A stretch of DNA of 64,000 bases, taken from contig CAKQRW010000006.1 of the NCBI GenBank assembly GCA_934271655.1, forward strand, positions 1-64,000. The letters are read 5' to 3'. Under the pieces are notes generated by a model. It saw only the letters and a program-made list of their open reading frames with translations, had not been told where the DNA came from and searched no databases. The stretch is from an uncultured Bacteroidaceae bacterium (GTDB taxonomy: Bacteria; Bacteroidota; Bacteroidia; Bacteroidales; Bacteroidaceae). Each line of letters begins with the position of its first letter. Within the stretch, counting starts at the first letter, position 1. Below, in pieces: positions 26,341-34,546 of this stretch. The position numbers and the translations under genes are program-made.

Positions 26341-27804
26341 TCATTCCCTGTTCCACACGTCAGCACACCTTGCATCCTTCACTCCATAAGGGTGCACATA
26401 CTTCCTGACGAATCCTTCCTTTGAAACCCACGTGGTGTCGCTGAGATAATAATACTCAGTACATTGGCTATAGGACAGGTATGTGGTAAACGAATACACA
26501 TCAGTGTTGTCCACCTGCTCCATAGGCAAAATCTGCCATTCGCCAGCACCGTTGTCTGTGAACGAACCAGCTATATAGCCCTTCCTACCTTCTCCCGCGC
26601 CGCTCATGTCGACCGTGAAAGTGACTCTGCCGTTGTCTTCATTCATGAAATCCATACCTCCATGAAGAAGAACTTCATTGTTGAAGTCAAAGAACGCAGC
26701 GTTCTCCCAGCTTGAGCCCTTGCCCCATCTGGTCTGCTTGTCGGAAGAGACCCACTCAGGCTCCCATGCCAGCACACCATAGCCGAAGTTTTCACGCACC
26801 ACACGCTTCAGCTCCATGAAGAAGTCTTTCTGCAACTGGCTGCAAGCCACATCAGGAGCACCTATAGGCATGGAATTTAGCTTGTTGGAACTGTTATCTT
26901 TCCATAGCTTAGTCCATATGCAGCCTGTGTCTGCTATAAGCAGACGCACCCCATACTTCTTATACACATCTGTAGCCACGCGGCGCAGCTTGTCAAGAGA
27001 ATAGACATACTGCTGTGGATAGTATGACACGCCAAGCACATCAAACTGGCACAGGCCTCCCCTCGCATATTCCTCCATCAGCTTCAGTACGTCAGCATTT
27101 TCCAGCGACATGTTGAGCACCGCCTTCACGTCAAGGTCATACTTGTCATTGAAGTCTCTCACAGCCCTGATGCCTGCGTTTAGCAGCAGCACATTGCGCT
27201 CTATGTCAAGAGAATGCTTGTCATTGCCATTCAGCACAAGCACATTGTCGTTGGCCTCATTGCCTATCTGCACGGCTACAGGCACCACATCGCTGTCGCG
27301 AAGCACAGAGAGCGTGTTGTATGTATACTGATACACCGAGTCGGCCAACTCTCCAGGCACATTGACGATAGAAGTCCATGCCGCAGGAGCCGTGTTTTTC
27401 TCCGTGACAGTCCACGAATCCGAGTAATACAGATCGAGCAGCAGGCTCATGCCCGCATCTTTCACACGCTTGGCACTCTCCACAAACGTGATTAAGTTTG
27501 AATACTCTTCACGCGTGGGACTGTTCCACAGGCGCAGCTTGACCATATTGGCTCCATATGTACTGAATATGCCAAACAGATCTGTCTCTCTACCCCCAAG
27601 CGTGTATTTCACTCCTGCCTTCTCAAGCTCTGCCGTATAGGACAAGTCACCTCCTACATAGAAATCTGACATATACACGCTGTCGGCCATAGGATTGCCC
27701 TGACGGTCGCCCAGCATCTCCTCTTTAGTCTCGCAGGCATTAAATGTTATGGCGAGCAAAGTTGTGCATAGACAAGCACATATTGCAGTTTTTTTCTTCT
27801 TCAT
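26341..27804 (-). CDS. GH53 endo-beta-1,4-galactanase-like lipoprotein with Asp at the nucleophile position
   Basis: A 487-residue secreted glycoside hydrolase family 53 enzyme for type I arabinogalactan side chains of pectin. The start MKKKKTAICACLCTTLLAIT has a lipobox at FNAC. The catalytic barrel shows GVKYTLGGRETD-type entry, LRLWNSP, LLLDLYYSDSWT, the acid/base Glu183 in VQIGNEAND and GVSYYPQQ. The nucleophile strand normally reads VVET; here it is LLIADTGCIWT, with Asp292. The 183-to-292 spacing of 109 fits the known 110-residue spacing in Aspergillus galactanase (136 and 246). A C-terminal beta domain of about 95 residues (VTFTVDMSGAGEGRKGYIAG to the end) may be a starch-binding-like or Ig-like module. 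No susC/D is adjacent. Activity may be altered. Confidence 0.85.
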   Translation of the reverse strand: MKKKKTAICACLCTTLLAITFNACETKEEMLGDRQGNPMADSVYMSDFYVGGDLSYTAELEKAGVKYTLGGRETDLFGIFSTYGANMVKLRLWNSPTREEYSNLITFVESAKRVKDAGMSLLLDLYYSDSWTVTEKNTAPAAWTSIVNVPGELADSVYQYTYNTLSVLRDSDVVPVAVQIGNEANDNVLVLNGNDKHSLDIERNVLLLNAGIRAVRDFNDKYDLDVKAVLNMSLENADVLKLMEEYARGGLCQFDVLGVSYYPQQYVYSLDKLRRVATDVYKKYGVRLLIADTGCIWTKLWKDNSSNKLNSMPIGAPDVACSQLQKDFFMELKRVVRENFGYGVLAWEPEWVSSDKQTRWGKGSSWENAAFFDFNNEVLLHGGMDFMNEDNGRVTFTVDMSGAGEGRKGYIAGSFTDNGAGEWQILPMEQVDNTDVYSFTTYLSYSQCTEYYYLSDTTWVSKEGFVRKYVHPYGVKDARCADVWNRE

Positions 27805-27844
27805 CCCGTATTTAAAGTTAGTCATAAATAAATCAATCAGTTTA

Positions 27845-27876
27845 CAAAGATACAACTTATATTCACACCCTCCAAA
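27845..27876 (-). promoter_or_regulatory. Promoter of the GH53 gene
   Basis: Minus strand TTTG (27876-27873), 20 bases, TATCTTTG (27852-27845), 41 bases before the ATG; full consensus match. The remaining 450 bases up to hsp20 hold no gene that I can support. Confidence 0.7.
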
Positions 27877-28186
27877 CTTTACATGACAAATAATAAGCAT
27901 GCTGCGCCTTTATCCCCCTACAGAAATGGATTTGACAAATATCAATGACATCAGCAACCCACAATCTGCACCTCGCGGCTCTAGCGCACACACAGCCACA
28001 ACACGCCAAGCAGACCACTCGTCATCATCGGCAGGTATCAGCTCACCTCTCCACCAATCCACCCTCTCGCACATGACAAATTTTCACCTTTCCCATAGCA
28101 TCCATACCTTGAAGGCAGTCCATGCATAACCTGATGATTAACGAAGTTTAAAGAAAGGGGCACAAGTTTAATGGAGATTAAAAATA

Positions 28187-28219
28187 TTGACAATATGGCA
28201 GTTAGGCATAATAATTGTC
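28187..28219 (+). promoter_or_regulatory. Possible hsp20 promoter with inverted repeat
   Basis: TTGACA, 16 bases, TAATAA resembles a classical sigma-70 promoter rather than the usual TAnnTTTG type. GACAAT at 28189-28194 is mirrored by ATTGTC at 28214-28219, so a dimeric regulator could bind across it. It is about 110 bases before hsp20. This is a weak, pattern-only call. Confidence 0.3.
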
Positions 28220-28331
28220 TTATCATAAGGCAGAACGGCAAAAGAGAAAAGCCCAAGAGGGGCTGGCATCCATAGCCATTCGAATACAAACAAACGAAAT
28301 AAAAACAACTTAATAATAGGAGGATATGATT

Positions 28332-28772
28332 ATGATGCCTACAGTTTATTCTAATCGCAATCAGGGATGGTTCCCAGCTTTATTCAACGACATGCTCAAC
28401 GACAGTTGGTTTCCATCAAAAGCTTTCAGCAACACACCAGCCGTGAACGTTTCTGAAACAGCAACCGAATACAAGATTGAAGTAGCTGCTCCAGGCATGA
28501 CAAAGGAAGACTTCAACGTCCATCTCACACACGACAACTGCATCGCCATCAAGATGGAGAAGAAGACCGAATCTGACAACAAGGACGACAAGAAGAACTA
28601 CTTGCGCCGCGAGTTTGGCTATAGCCAGTTCGAACAGATGTTGTCTCTGCCAGACAATGCCGACAAGCACGCTATATCAGCTAAGATGACCAACGGTGTG
28701 CTGGTCATCGACATTCCTAAAGTCAAGGAAGAGGAAAAAGCTAAAAAGAACACCAGCATAGAAATCAAATAA
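28332..28772 (+). CDS. Small heat shock protein, Hsp20/alpha-crystallin family
   Basis: ATP-independent holdase chaperone of 146 residues. The alpha-crystallin domain spans about 35-140 (PAVNVSETATEYKIEVAAPG, TNGVLVIDIPK), with the variable N-terminus MMPTVYSNRNQGWFPALFND and the C-terminal IEIK, close to the I-x-I anchor motif. Two in-frame start codons exist: one at 28326 is only 2 bases after AGGAGG, while the ATG used here is 8 bases after it, the better spacing. Monocistronic: a strong terminator follows. Confidence 0.93.
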   Translation: MMPTVYSNRNQGWFPALFNDMLNDSWFPSKAFSNTPAVNVSETATEYKIEVAAPGMTKEDFNVHLTHDNCIAIKMEKKTESDNKDDKKNYLRREFGYSQFEQMLSLPDNADKHAISAKMTNGVLVIDIPKVKEEEKAKKNTSIEIK

Positions 28773-28790
28773 ACTATATGCTTGAACTGA

Positions 28791-28831
28791 GTTTCCCTGA
28801 GAGCCCCGCGCCCTCAGGGAAACTTTTTTTT
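28791..28831 (+). terminator. Rho-independent terminator of hsp20
   Basis: GTTTCCCTGAG pairs with CTCAGGGAAAC (11 bp) and is followed by eight T residues. Confidence 0.9.
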
Positions 28832-28841
28832 GTAATTATGT

Positions 28842-28910
28842 GCTCATGACAATTCTTATATCTGCGTGCTCTATCTTAAAGCAGAATTTCCTATGTTTGA
28901 AGGAACCATG
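28842..28910. repeat. Left-half fragment of the palindrome-ended repeat, copy B
   Basis: Aligns with 1496-1570 of copy A: GCTCATGA, TTATATCTGC, TGCTCTATCTT, GCAG and TGTTTGAAGGA occur in the same order and spacing. No right terminus follows, so it is a fragment. The rest of the gap to rmlB (28911-29088) is AT- and CA-rich and shows no gene. Confidence 0.5.
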
Positions 28911-29088
28911 TGCATCTCACCACCTGCACCCACCACAATCGAGTACCTCTACATATACGCATCGTCCTACTTGTCCCTCACGTTGCCATTTATCTCCACA
29001 CCATTATTTTCACACATCGTTCCACGCCTATTCACAGCCCAACATGCTGATTTTCCCTCATATATTTTCTGTTATCACATATTTTCCT

Positions 29089-29096
29089 TACCTTTG
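29089..29096 (+). promoter_or_regulatory. -7 element upstream of rmlB
   Basis: TACCTTTG matches TAnnTTTG, 50 bases before the rmlB ATG. The -33 region reads TTTTCTG and lacks an exact TTG. Confidence 0.45.
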
Positions 29097-29146
29097 TGCC
29101 ACATTTTAAATGTGCAACACATAAAAGAATTAACTCAACAGTCACT

Positions 29147-30289
29147 ATGGGAACAAAAAGAAACATTGTCATCACAGGCGGCGCAGGCTTCATCGGAAGC
29201 CATGTGGTGCGTCTTTTCGTAAACAAATACCCTGAATATAACATCATCAACCTCGACAAGCTCACCTATGCCGGCAACCTCGCCAACCTCAAGGACATAG
29301 AGGACAAGCCCAACTACAAGTTTGTCAAGATGGACATATGCGACTTCGACGCCTTCTACAAGCTCATGCAAGACGAGCATATCGACGGCATCATACACCT
29401 TGCAGCCGAGAGCCACGTGGACCGTTCCATCAAGGATCCTTTCACCTTTGCCAGGACAAACGTGATGGGCACACTCTCCCTGCTCCAGGCCGCCAAGCTC
29501 TACTGGGAAAGCCTGCCAGAGAAATATGAGGGCAAGCGTTTCTACCACATATCCACAGACGAAGTCTACGGAGCCTTGCAGATGACCAACCCTGAGGGCA
29601 TCAAGCCTCCATTCACTACCACAGCGTCATCGGGCAAGCACCATCTGGCCTACGGCACAGACTTCTTCTACGAGACAACAAAGTACAACCCTCACTCTCC
29701 ATACAGTGCGTCAAAAGCCAGCTCCGATCATTTTGTACGCGCTTTCCACGACACTTACGGCATGCCAACCATCGTGACCAACTGCTCCAACAATTACGGT
29801 CCGTACCAGTTTCCAGAGAAGCTCATACCTCTATTCATCAACAACATACGCCACCGCAAGCCTCTGCCAGTCTATGGCAAGGGAGAGAACGTGCGCGACT
29901 GGCTCTATGTCGTAGACCATGCGCGCGCCATAGATGTCATCTTCCACAACGGCAAAGTGGCTGAAACCTACAATATAGGCGGCTTCAACGAGTGGAAAAA
30001 CATCGACATCATTAAGGTTGTCATCAACACCGTCGACCGTCTGCTCGGACGCAAGGAGGGTGAAGACATGGATCTCATCACACACGTGACCGACCGCCTC
30101 GGACACGATGCACGCTATGCCATCGACTCCACAAAGCTCCAAAAGGAACTCGGCTGGGAACCATCGCTGCAGTTTGAGGAGGGAATAGAGAAGACCGTGA
30201 AATGGTACCTTGAGAACGAGGCTTGGATGGACAACATCACCAGCGGAGAGTATGAGAAATACTATGACGACATGTACAAGAACAGATGA
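29147..30289 (+). CDS. rmlB: dTDP-glucose 4,6-dehydratase
   Basis: Converts dTDP-glucose to dTDP-4-keto-6-deoxyglucose, the second step to dTDP-rhamnose and other deoxysugars. The 380-residue short-chain dehydrogenase has VITGGAGFIGSHVV for NAD binding, HLAAESHVDRSI, the catalytic HISTDEVYG (Asp-Glu pair) and YSASKASSDH (Tyr-x-x-x-Lys). The start MGTKRN is chosen as the first Met that gives a normal N-terminus; an upstream in-frame start is inside the promoter. Unusually, no rmlA, rmlC or rmlD is adjacent. Confidence 0.95.
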   Translation: MGTKRNIVITGGAGFIGSHVVRLFVNKYPEYNIINLDKLTYAGNLANLKDIEDKPNYKFVKMDICDFDAFYKLMQDEHIDGIIHLAAESHVDRSIKDPFTFARTNVMGTLSLLQAAKLYWESLPEKYEGKRFYHISTDEVYGALQMTNPEGIKPPFTTTASSGKHHLAYGTDFFYETTKYNPHSPYSASKASSDHFVRAFHDTYGMPTIVTNCSNNYGPYQFPEKLIPLFINNIRHRKPLPVYGKGENVRDWLYVVDHARAIDVIFHNGKVAETYNIGGFNEWKNIDIIKVVINTVDRLLGRKEGEDMDLITHVTDRLGHDARYAIDSTKLQKELGWEPSLQFEEGIEKTVKWYLENEAWMDNITSGEYEKYYDDMYKNR

Positions 30290-30312
30290 TGTAAACCATA
30301 GATGACACAGCC

Positions 30313-30406
30313 ATGGGTGCGAAGACGCACAGCACATGCACGCCTGAAGGCAGCTATCAGCTGTCTTATCTTCCACGGCGCATGTGCTATGCGACTACGC
30401 ACCCAT
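30313..30406. repeat. Long intergenic inverted repeat after rmlB
   Basis: Arms 30313-30339 and 30380-30406 (27 bases each, starting ATGGGTGCG and ending CGCACCCAT) pair with only three mismatches. A smaller hairpin (CAGCT/AGCTG) lies in the 40-base middle. There is no T-tract. The RNA would form a long stable hairpin. It may end or protect the rmlB message, or be a repetitive extragenic palindrome. Confidence 0.7.
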
Positions 30407-30466
30407 CTCATATTTACAGACGTATCGGAGGAGTACATTGACCTTGACCAACAGCAAGTGACGACA

Positions 30467-30559
30467 ATGAGCGAGCGGAAGATAGAAGTGGAAGACAAGA
30501 ACACAGAGGTTGACCCTATGCCAATGGGAACAGGCAAAGGAGGCAAGAAAGAACCATAA
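30467..30559 (+). CDS. Possible small ORF of 30 residues
   Basis: ATG-started frame MSERKIEVEDKNTEVDPMPM followed by GTGKGGKKEP, highly charged, directly after the palindrome. No family recognised, no clear ribosome site, and no partner gene. It could be a real small protein or chance. Confidence 0.2.
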   Translation: MSERKIEVEDKNTEVDPMPMGTGKGGKKEP

Positions 30560-30593
30560 ATGACTAAATTATTTTTCTATTGTAAAGAAATTC

Positions 30594-30690
30594 TTTATTA
30601 GTGTCCCCCAAAAACGTACAGCTTGAAATGGTCTTCTCCCTGCCCTTTCTGCAAACTCACTTTATTAGTGTCCACAAAAACGTACAGCTT
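30594..30690. repeat. Direct repeat pair of about 30 bp
   Basis: TTTATTAGTGTCC...AAAAACGTACAGCTT occurs at 30594-30624 and again at 30661-30690, differing by one substitution and one base of length. The 36 bases between are unique. It could be a footprint of a lost mobile element. No coding sense. Confidence 0.6.
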
Positions 30691-30692
30691 TA

Positions 30693-30736
30693 AATAATAT
30701 TGAACACCTGCCGAAACAATATTGAACACCTCCTTA
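30693..30736. repeat. Two right-end copies of the palindrome-ended repeat
   Basis: AATAATATTGAACACCTG (30693-30710) and AACAATATTGAACACCTCCTTA (30715-30736) each match the right terminus of the family seen at 1654, 61447 and 63755. No left end is present. Confidence 0.5.
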
Positions 30737-30878
30737 TAAAAATACCCATGAGCCCCACTCAATTCGGGATTTTTTAGCTATATTTGCACTTAAAAGCGCA
30801 AGCCTGAAGTAGCTATCCCATAGCAACGGGACAGGCTAAGCACAACGACAAGAACAAAGCACAACAGCAATACAAAAG

Positions 30879-31370
30879 ATGCAAAGAGTAAATACAGAAG
30901 AGCGAGTGGCAAAAGCCGTGGCACTCTTCAAGCAAGGATACAACTGTTCGCAGTCTGTAGTAGTGGCATTCGCCGACATATACGGCATGGACGCTGACTT
31001 TGCCGCACACGTGTCAGGCTCATTCGGCGGAGGCATAGGCCGCATGAGAGAGACATGCGGAGCGGCCTGCGGCATGTTCATGCTGGCAGGACTGGAGGTG
31101 AAAGGCGACTACCCCGACATAGAGCTGAAGAAACGCAACTATGAGGTGGTGCAGGCACTCGCCGCAGAGTTTCGCGAGGCGACAGGCTCGCTTATCTGCA
31201 AGGAACTGCTCGGACTCAACAAGAAACGCGCCGACGGCACCTTGCCCGAGATACAGATTGTGGCCACACCAGAGGCACGCACAGACGAGTATTACAAGAA
31301 GCGTCCCTGCGTGCGCATGGTCGAGCTTGCCGCGCGCATCTATTGCAACTACCTCAACAAAGAGGCATAA
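30879..31370 (+). CDS. C-GCAxxG-C-C family protein
   Basis: A 163-residue cysteine-rich protein of the C_GCAxxG_C_C family, thought to be redox-active or metal-binding; function unknown. Key cysteines are in QGYNCSQSVV (Cys23), the motif ETCGAACGMFMLAG, SLICKELLG and PCVRMVELAARIYCNYL. The N-terminal helix EERVAKAVALFKQG is typical. A TATATTTG -7-like element lies at 30779-30786. An antisense frame covering this gene and mutS is not coding. Confidence 0.85.
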   Translation: MQRVNTEERVAKAVALFKQGYNCSQSVVVAFADIYGMDADFAAHVSGSFGGGIGRMRETCGAACGMFMLAGLEVKGDYPDIELKKRNYEVVQALAAEFREATGSLICKELLGLNKKRADGTLPEIQIVATPEARTDEYYKKRPCVRMVELAARIYCNYLNKEA

Positions 31371-31431
31371 CCTCGGCTCCAAAAAGAGCCTGGCATAGCC
31401 AAAAACCTTATTATATAGAAAAAAAACAACC

Positions 31432-31474
31432 GTCATTCCGCCTCTCACGCCACATAGTCGAGCAGCGGAATGAC
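31432..31474. repeat. Small inverted repeat upstream of mutS
   Basis: GTCATTCCGC (31432-31441) and GCGGAATGAC (31465-31474) pair perfectly around 23 bases, 40 bases before the mutS start. Could be a hairpin in the mutS leader or the end of the previous transcript. Confidence 0.4.
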
Positions 31475-31514
31475 TTGCGATTAACAACGGCACAAAAGCA
31501 GACAAAAGAGAAAG

Positions 31515-34145
31515 ATGGCAAAGAAAGAGGAACTCACCCCGATGATGAGACAGTTCTATGATCTGAAGGCAAAGCACCCCGGAGCCTTGCTGCTGTTTCG
31601 CTGTGGCGACTTCTACGAGACATACAATGACGATGCAGTGGTGGCATCCGACATCCTCGGCATCACCCTCACCAAGCGGAGCAACGGAGCAGGAACCAGC
31701 GGCAACAGCACAGCCATGGCAGGATTCCCCTACCATGCACTCGACACCTACCTTCCCAAGCTGGTGAGGGCTGGCAAGCGTGTTGCTATATGCGACCAGC
31801 TGGAAGACCCCAAGACCACAAAAAAACTTGTGAAGCGAGGCATCACAGAACTCGTCACGCCGGGCGTGGCCATGTCGGATAACATACTCAATACGAAGGA
31901 GAACAACTTCCTTGCCGCTGTCCACTTCGGCAAAGCCTCTTGCGGACTCGCCTTTCTCGACATCTCCACGGGCGAGTTTCTCTGCGCAGAAGGCACGGCA
32001 GACACCATCGGCAAACTGCTCACCTCTTTTGCGCCGAAAGAGGTGCTCTTCGAGCGCGGCAAGAAAGACATGTTCACAAACTGCTTCGGCGACCGCTACT
32101 TCACCTTCGAACAAGACGACTGGGTGTATACCGATGACTTTTCACGCAAGACACTCCTGCAGCATTTCGGAGTGAAAAACCTCAAAGGCTTCGGCATCGA
32201 GCACCTCAAGAACGCCACCGTGGCCGCAGGAGCCATACTTGAGTACCTCAAGCAGACGCAGCACACACATCTCTCACACATACACAACATACAGCAGATA
32301 GAGGAAAACCGCTATGTGCGGCTCGACAACTTCACCGTGCGCAACCTGGAGCTTGTCTACTCCATGAATGAGGGAGGCAGCAGCCTCTTCTCCGTCATAG
32401 ACAAGACCGTCAGCCCTATGGGAGCCAGGCAGATGCGCCGCTGGATACTCTTTCCGCTCAAGGATGTGAAGACCATCACAGAGCGGCAAGACGTGGTGGA
32501 GTCATTCTTCCGCCATCCAGACATGCGCAATGTCATAGCAGACAATCTCAGAGAGATAGGCGACATGGAGCGCATAGCCAGCAAGGTGGCTGTGGGACGT
32601 GTCACTCCGCGCGACCTGCTGCAGCTCATGCAGGCCCTCAAAGCCATAGAGCCTATCAAGAGCACCTGCGCCGCAGCCGACAACGAGAGCCTGAAAGCCA
32701 TAGCCAGCCATATTGACCTCTGCGCCGAACTGCGCGACAGGATAGAGCATGAGATAAGCCCGTCTGCCCCACTCCTCCTCGCCAAGGGCGACGTGATTGC
32801 AGACGGAGTGAGCCCTGAGCTCGACGACCTGCGCCAGATGGCATACTCAGGCAAGGACTATCTCATCAAGATACAGCAGAGGGAAGCCGAGGCCACAGGC
32901 ATACCGAGCCTGAAGATAGGCTTCAACAACGTGTTCGGCTACTATATGGAAGTGCGCAACACCTACAAGGACAAGGTGCCGGAGGAATGGATACGCAAGC
33001 AGACCCTTGCGCAGGCAGAGCGATACATCACCCAGGAACTCAAGGAATATGAGGAGAAGATACTCGGAGCGGAGGACCGCATACGCGTCCTTGAGGCCGA
33101 GCTCTACGCCAGCCTCATCAAGTGGGCCGTCGACTTTGTGCCCAAGCTTCAGGAAAACGCCACTATGATAGGCCACATAGACTGCCTCCTATCCTTCGCC
33201 ACAGCTGCGCAGGAATACCGCTACAACCGCCCCATGGTGGACGACAGCATGGTCATAGACATCAAGCAGGGACGCCATCCCGTCATAGAGCGGCAGATGC
33301 CCGTAGGCGAGCAGTATGTGGCCAACGACGTGTATCTCGACTCCGACACGCAGCAGATAATCATCCTCACAGGACCTAACATGGCAGGTAAGTCAGCCCT
33401 GCTACGCCAGACAGCCCTCATCACGCTCATGGCGCAGATAGGCTGTTTCGTGCCGGCAGACAGTGCCAGGATAGGCGTGACAGACAAGATATTCACACGT
33501 GTGGGGGCATCAGACAACATATCCGTGGGCGAATCGACCTTTATGGTCGAGATGAATGAGGCCGCAAGCATACTCAACAACCTGAGCGCGCGCTCGCTTG
33601 TGCTCTTCGACGAACTGGGACGAGGCACATCCACCTACGACGGCATCTCCATAGCGTGGGCTATAGTGGAATACATCCACGAGAATCCCAAGGCCCACGC
33701 CCGCACACTCTTCGCCACCCATTACCATGAACTCAACGAGATGGAGAAATCGCTTCAGAGAGTGAAAAACTTCAACGTGAGCGTGAAAGAGGTCAACGGC
33801 AAAGTCATCTTCATGCGCAAGCTGGTGCCTGGTGGCAGCGAGCACTCCTTCGGCATTCATGTGGCCAAGATAGCAGGCATGTCGCCCGTCATCATAAAGC
33901 GAGCCGAGCAAGTGCTCAAGGAACTGGAGCAGAACAACTCTGGAGACGGCGTGAGCCGACCGAATCCCGAAGGCATCCCTACCGCCTCCTCACAGGCTGG
34001 CGTACAGCTCAGCTTCTTCCAGCTCGACGATCCTGTGCTATGCCAGGTGCGCGATGAGATTCTCAATCTCGACATCAATGCCCTCACGCCTCTTGAGGCT
34101 CTCAACAAGCTCAACGAGATAAAGAAGATAGTCAAGGGCAAGTAG
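31515..34145 (+). CDS. mutS: DNA mismatch repair protein MutS
   Basis: Recognises base mismatches and small loops and starts MutL-dependent repair. The 876-residue protein is complete. The N-terminal mismatch-binding domain has FRCGDFYETYNDDA, with the Phe-x-Glu mismatch wedge (DFYE). The ATPase domain has Walker A TGPNMAGKSALLRQ, SDNISVGESTFMVEM, Walker B SLVLFDELGRGTSTYDG and FATHYHEL. The C-terminal region ends LNKLNEIKKIVKGK. The start follows AAAGAGAAAG. A strong terminator follows. Typical length for Bacteroidota MutS1. Confidence 0.97.
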   Translation: MAKKEELTPMMRQFYDLKAKHPGALLLFRCGDFYETYNDDAVVASDILGITLTKRSNGAGTSGNSTAMAGFPYHALDTYLPKLVRAGKRVAICDQLEDPKTTKKLVKRGITELVTPGVAMSDNILNTKENNFLAAVHFGKASCGLAFLDISTGEFLCAEGTADTIGKLLTSFAPKEVLFERGKKDMFTNCFGDRYFTFEQDDWVYTDDFSRKTLLQHFGVKNLKGFGIEHLKNATVAAGAILEYLKQTQHTHLSHIHNIQQIEENRYVRLDNFTVRNLELVYSMNEGGSSLFSVIDKTVSPMGARQMRRWILFPLKDVKTITERQDVVESFFRHPDMRNVIADNLREIGDMERIASKVAVGRVTPRDLLQLMQALKAIEPIKSTCAAADNESLKAIASHIDLCAELRDRIEHEISPSAPLLLAKGDVIADGVSPELDDLRQMAYSGKDYLIKIQQREAEATGIPSLKIGFNNVFGYYMEVRNTYKDKVPEEWIRKQTLAQAERYITQELKEYEEKILGAEDRIRVLEAELYASLIKWAVDFVPKLQENATMIGHIDCLLSFATAAQEYRYNRPMVDDSMVIDIKQGRHPVIERQMPVGEQYVANDVYLDSDTQQIIILTGPNMAGKSALLRQTALITLMAQIGCFVPADSARIGVTDKIFTRVGASDNISVGESTFMVEMNEAASILNNLSARSLVLFDELGRGTSTYDGISIAWAIVEYIHENPKAHARTLFATHYHELNEMEKSLQRVKNFNVSVKEVNGKVIFMRKLVPGGSEHSFGIHVAKIAGMSPVIIKRAEQVLKELEQNNSGDGVSRPNPEGIPTASSQAGVQLSFFQLDDPVLCQVRDEILNLDINALTPLEALNKLNEIKKIVKGK

Positions 34146-34168
34146 AGCCTGCATACATGAAGTTCAGA

Positions 34169-34202
34169 AGATAGCAACATGCACGGTTGCTATCTTTTTT
34201 TT
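34169..34202 (+). terminator. Rho-independent terminator of mutS
   Basis: AGATAGCAAC pairs with GTTGCTATCT (10 bp, 7-base loop), followed by a run of T residues. Confidence 0.92.
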
Positions 34203-34249
34203 GGATATTGCTGACTGGGCTGTGACTCTTTCCAACATACAGGTCAAAT

Positions 34250-34460
34250 AATAGCGTAAGCGCTACTGAGAAGTCAATCGCCCCGCAAGCTTGGAAGCAG
34301 GTACAGACCGTACCACACAACTCAGCGCTACTGAAACGCCAATCGCCCTGCAAGAGCGCAAAAGTCCTGATAACAATAGAACTTTTGCCCTTGCAGGGCG
34401 ACTTGCTTATTTTGCAGATTATATCCCAGGGTCTCGCTTCGCTCACCCTTGGCAATATGC
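34250..34460. repeat. Composite intergenic repeat with stable hairpins
   Basis: GCGCTACTGA...AATCGCCC.GCAAG occurs twice as a 30-base direct repeat (34260-34289, 34325-34354). The second copy continues into arm 34343-34365, which pairs with 34381-34401 (TCGCCCTGCAAG with CTTGCAGGGCGA, plus CAAAAGT with ACTTTTG). Another hairpin (CCAGGGT...ACCCTTGG) lies at 34426-34452. Together they fill the gap between converging mutS and the lipoprotein gene. From memory similar blocks are common between Bacteroides genes. Confidence 0.6.
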
Positions 34461-34546
34461 TCCATTGTGCTTACAGCCCATATGACACTTGGCTATAGCA
34501 ACGACAGAAGCATGCTATATGCTACATCAGGCTTGCTGCCCGATGG

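Noticed and set aside
30302..30559. 85-codon plus-strand frame through the palindrome after rmlB
   Set aside because: Its first half is made by the inverted repeat. Only the last 30 codons with their own ATG could be real, and those are listed with low confidence.
31020..32114. Minus-strand open frame of 364 codons
   Set aside because: It runs antisense across the C-GCAxxG-C-C gene and mutS and looks like mirrored codon bias.
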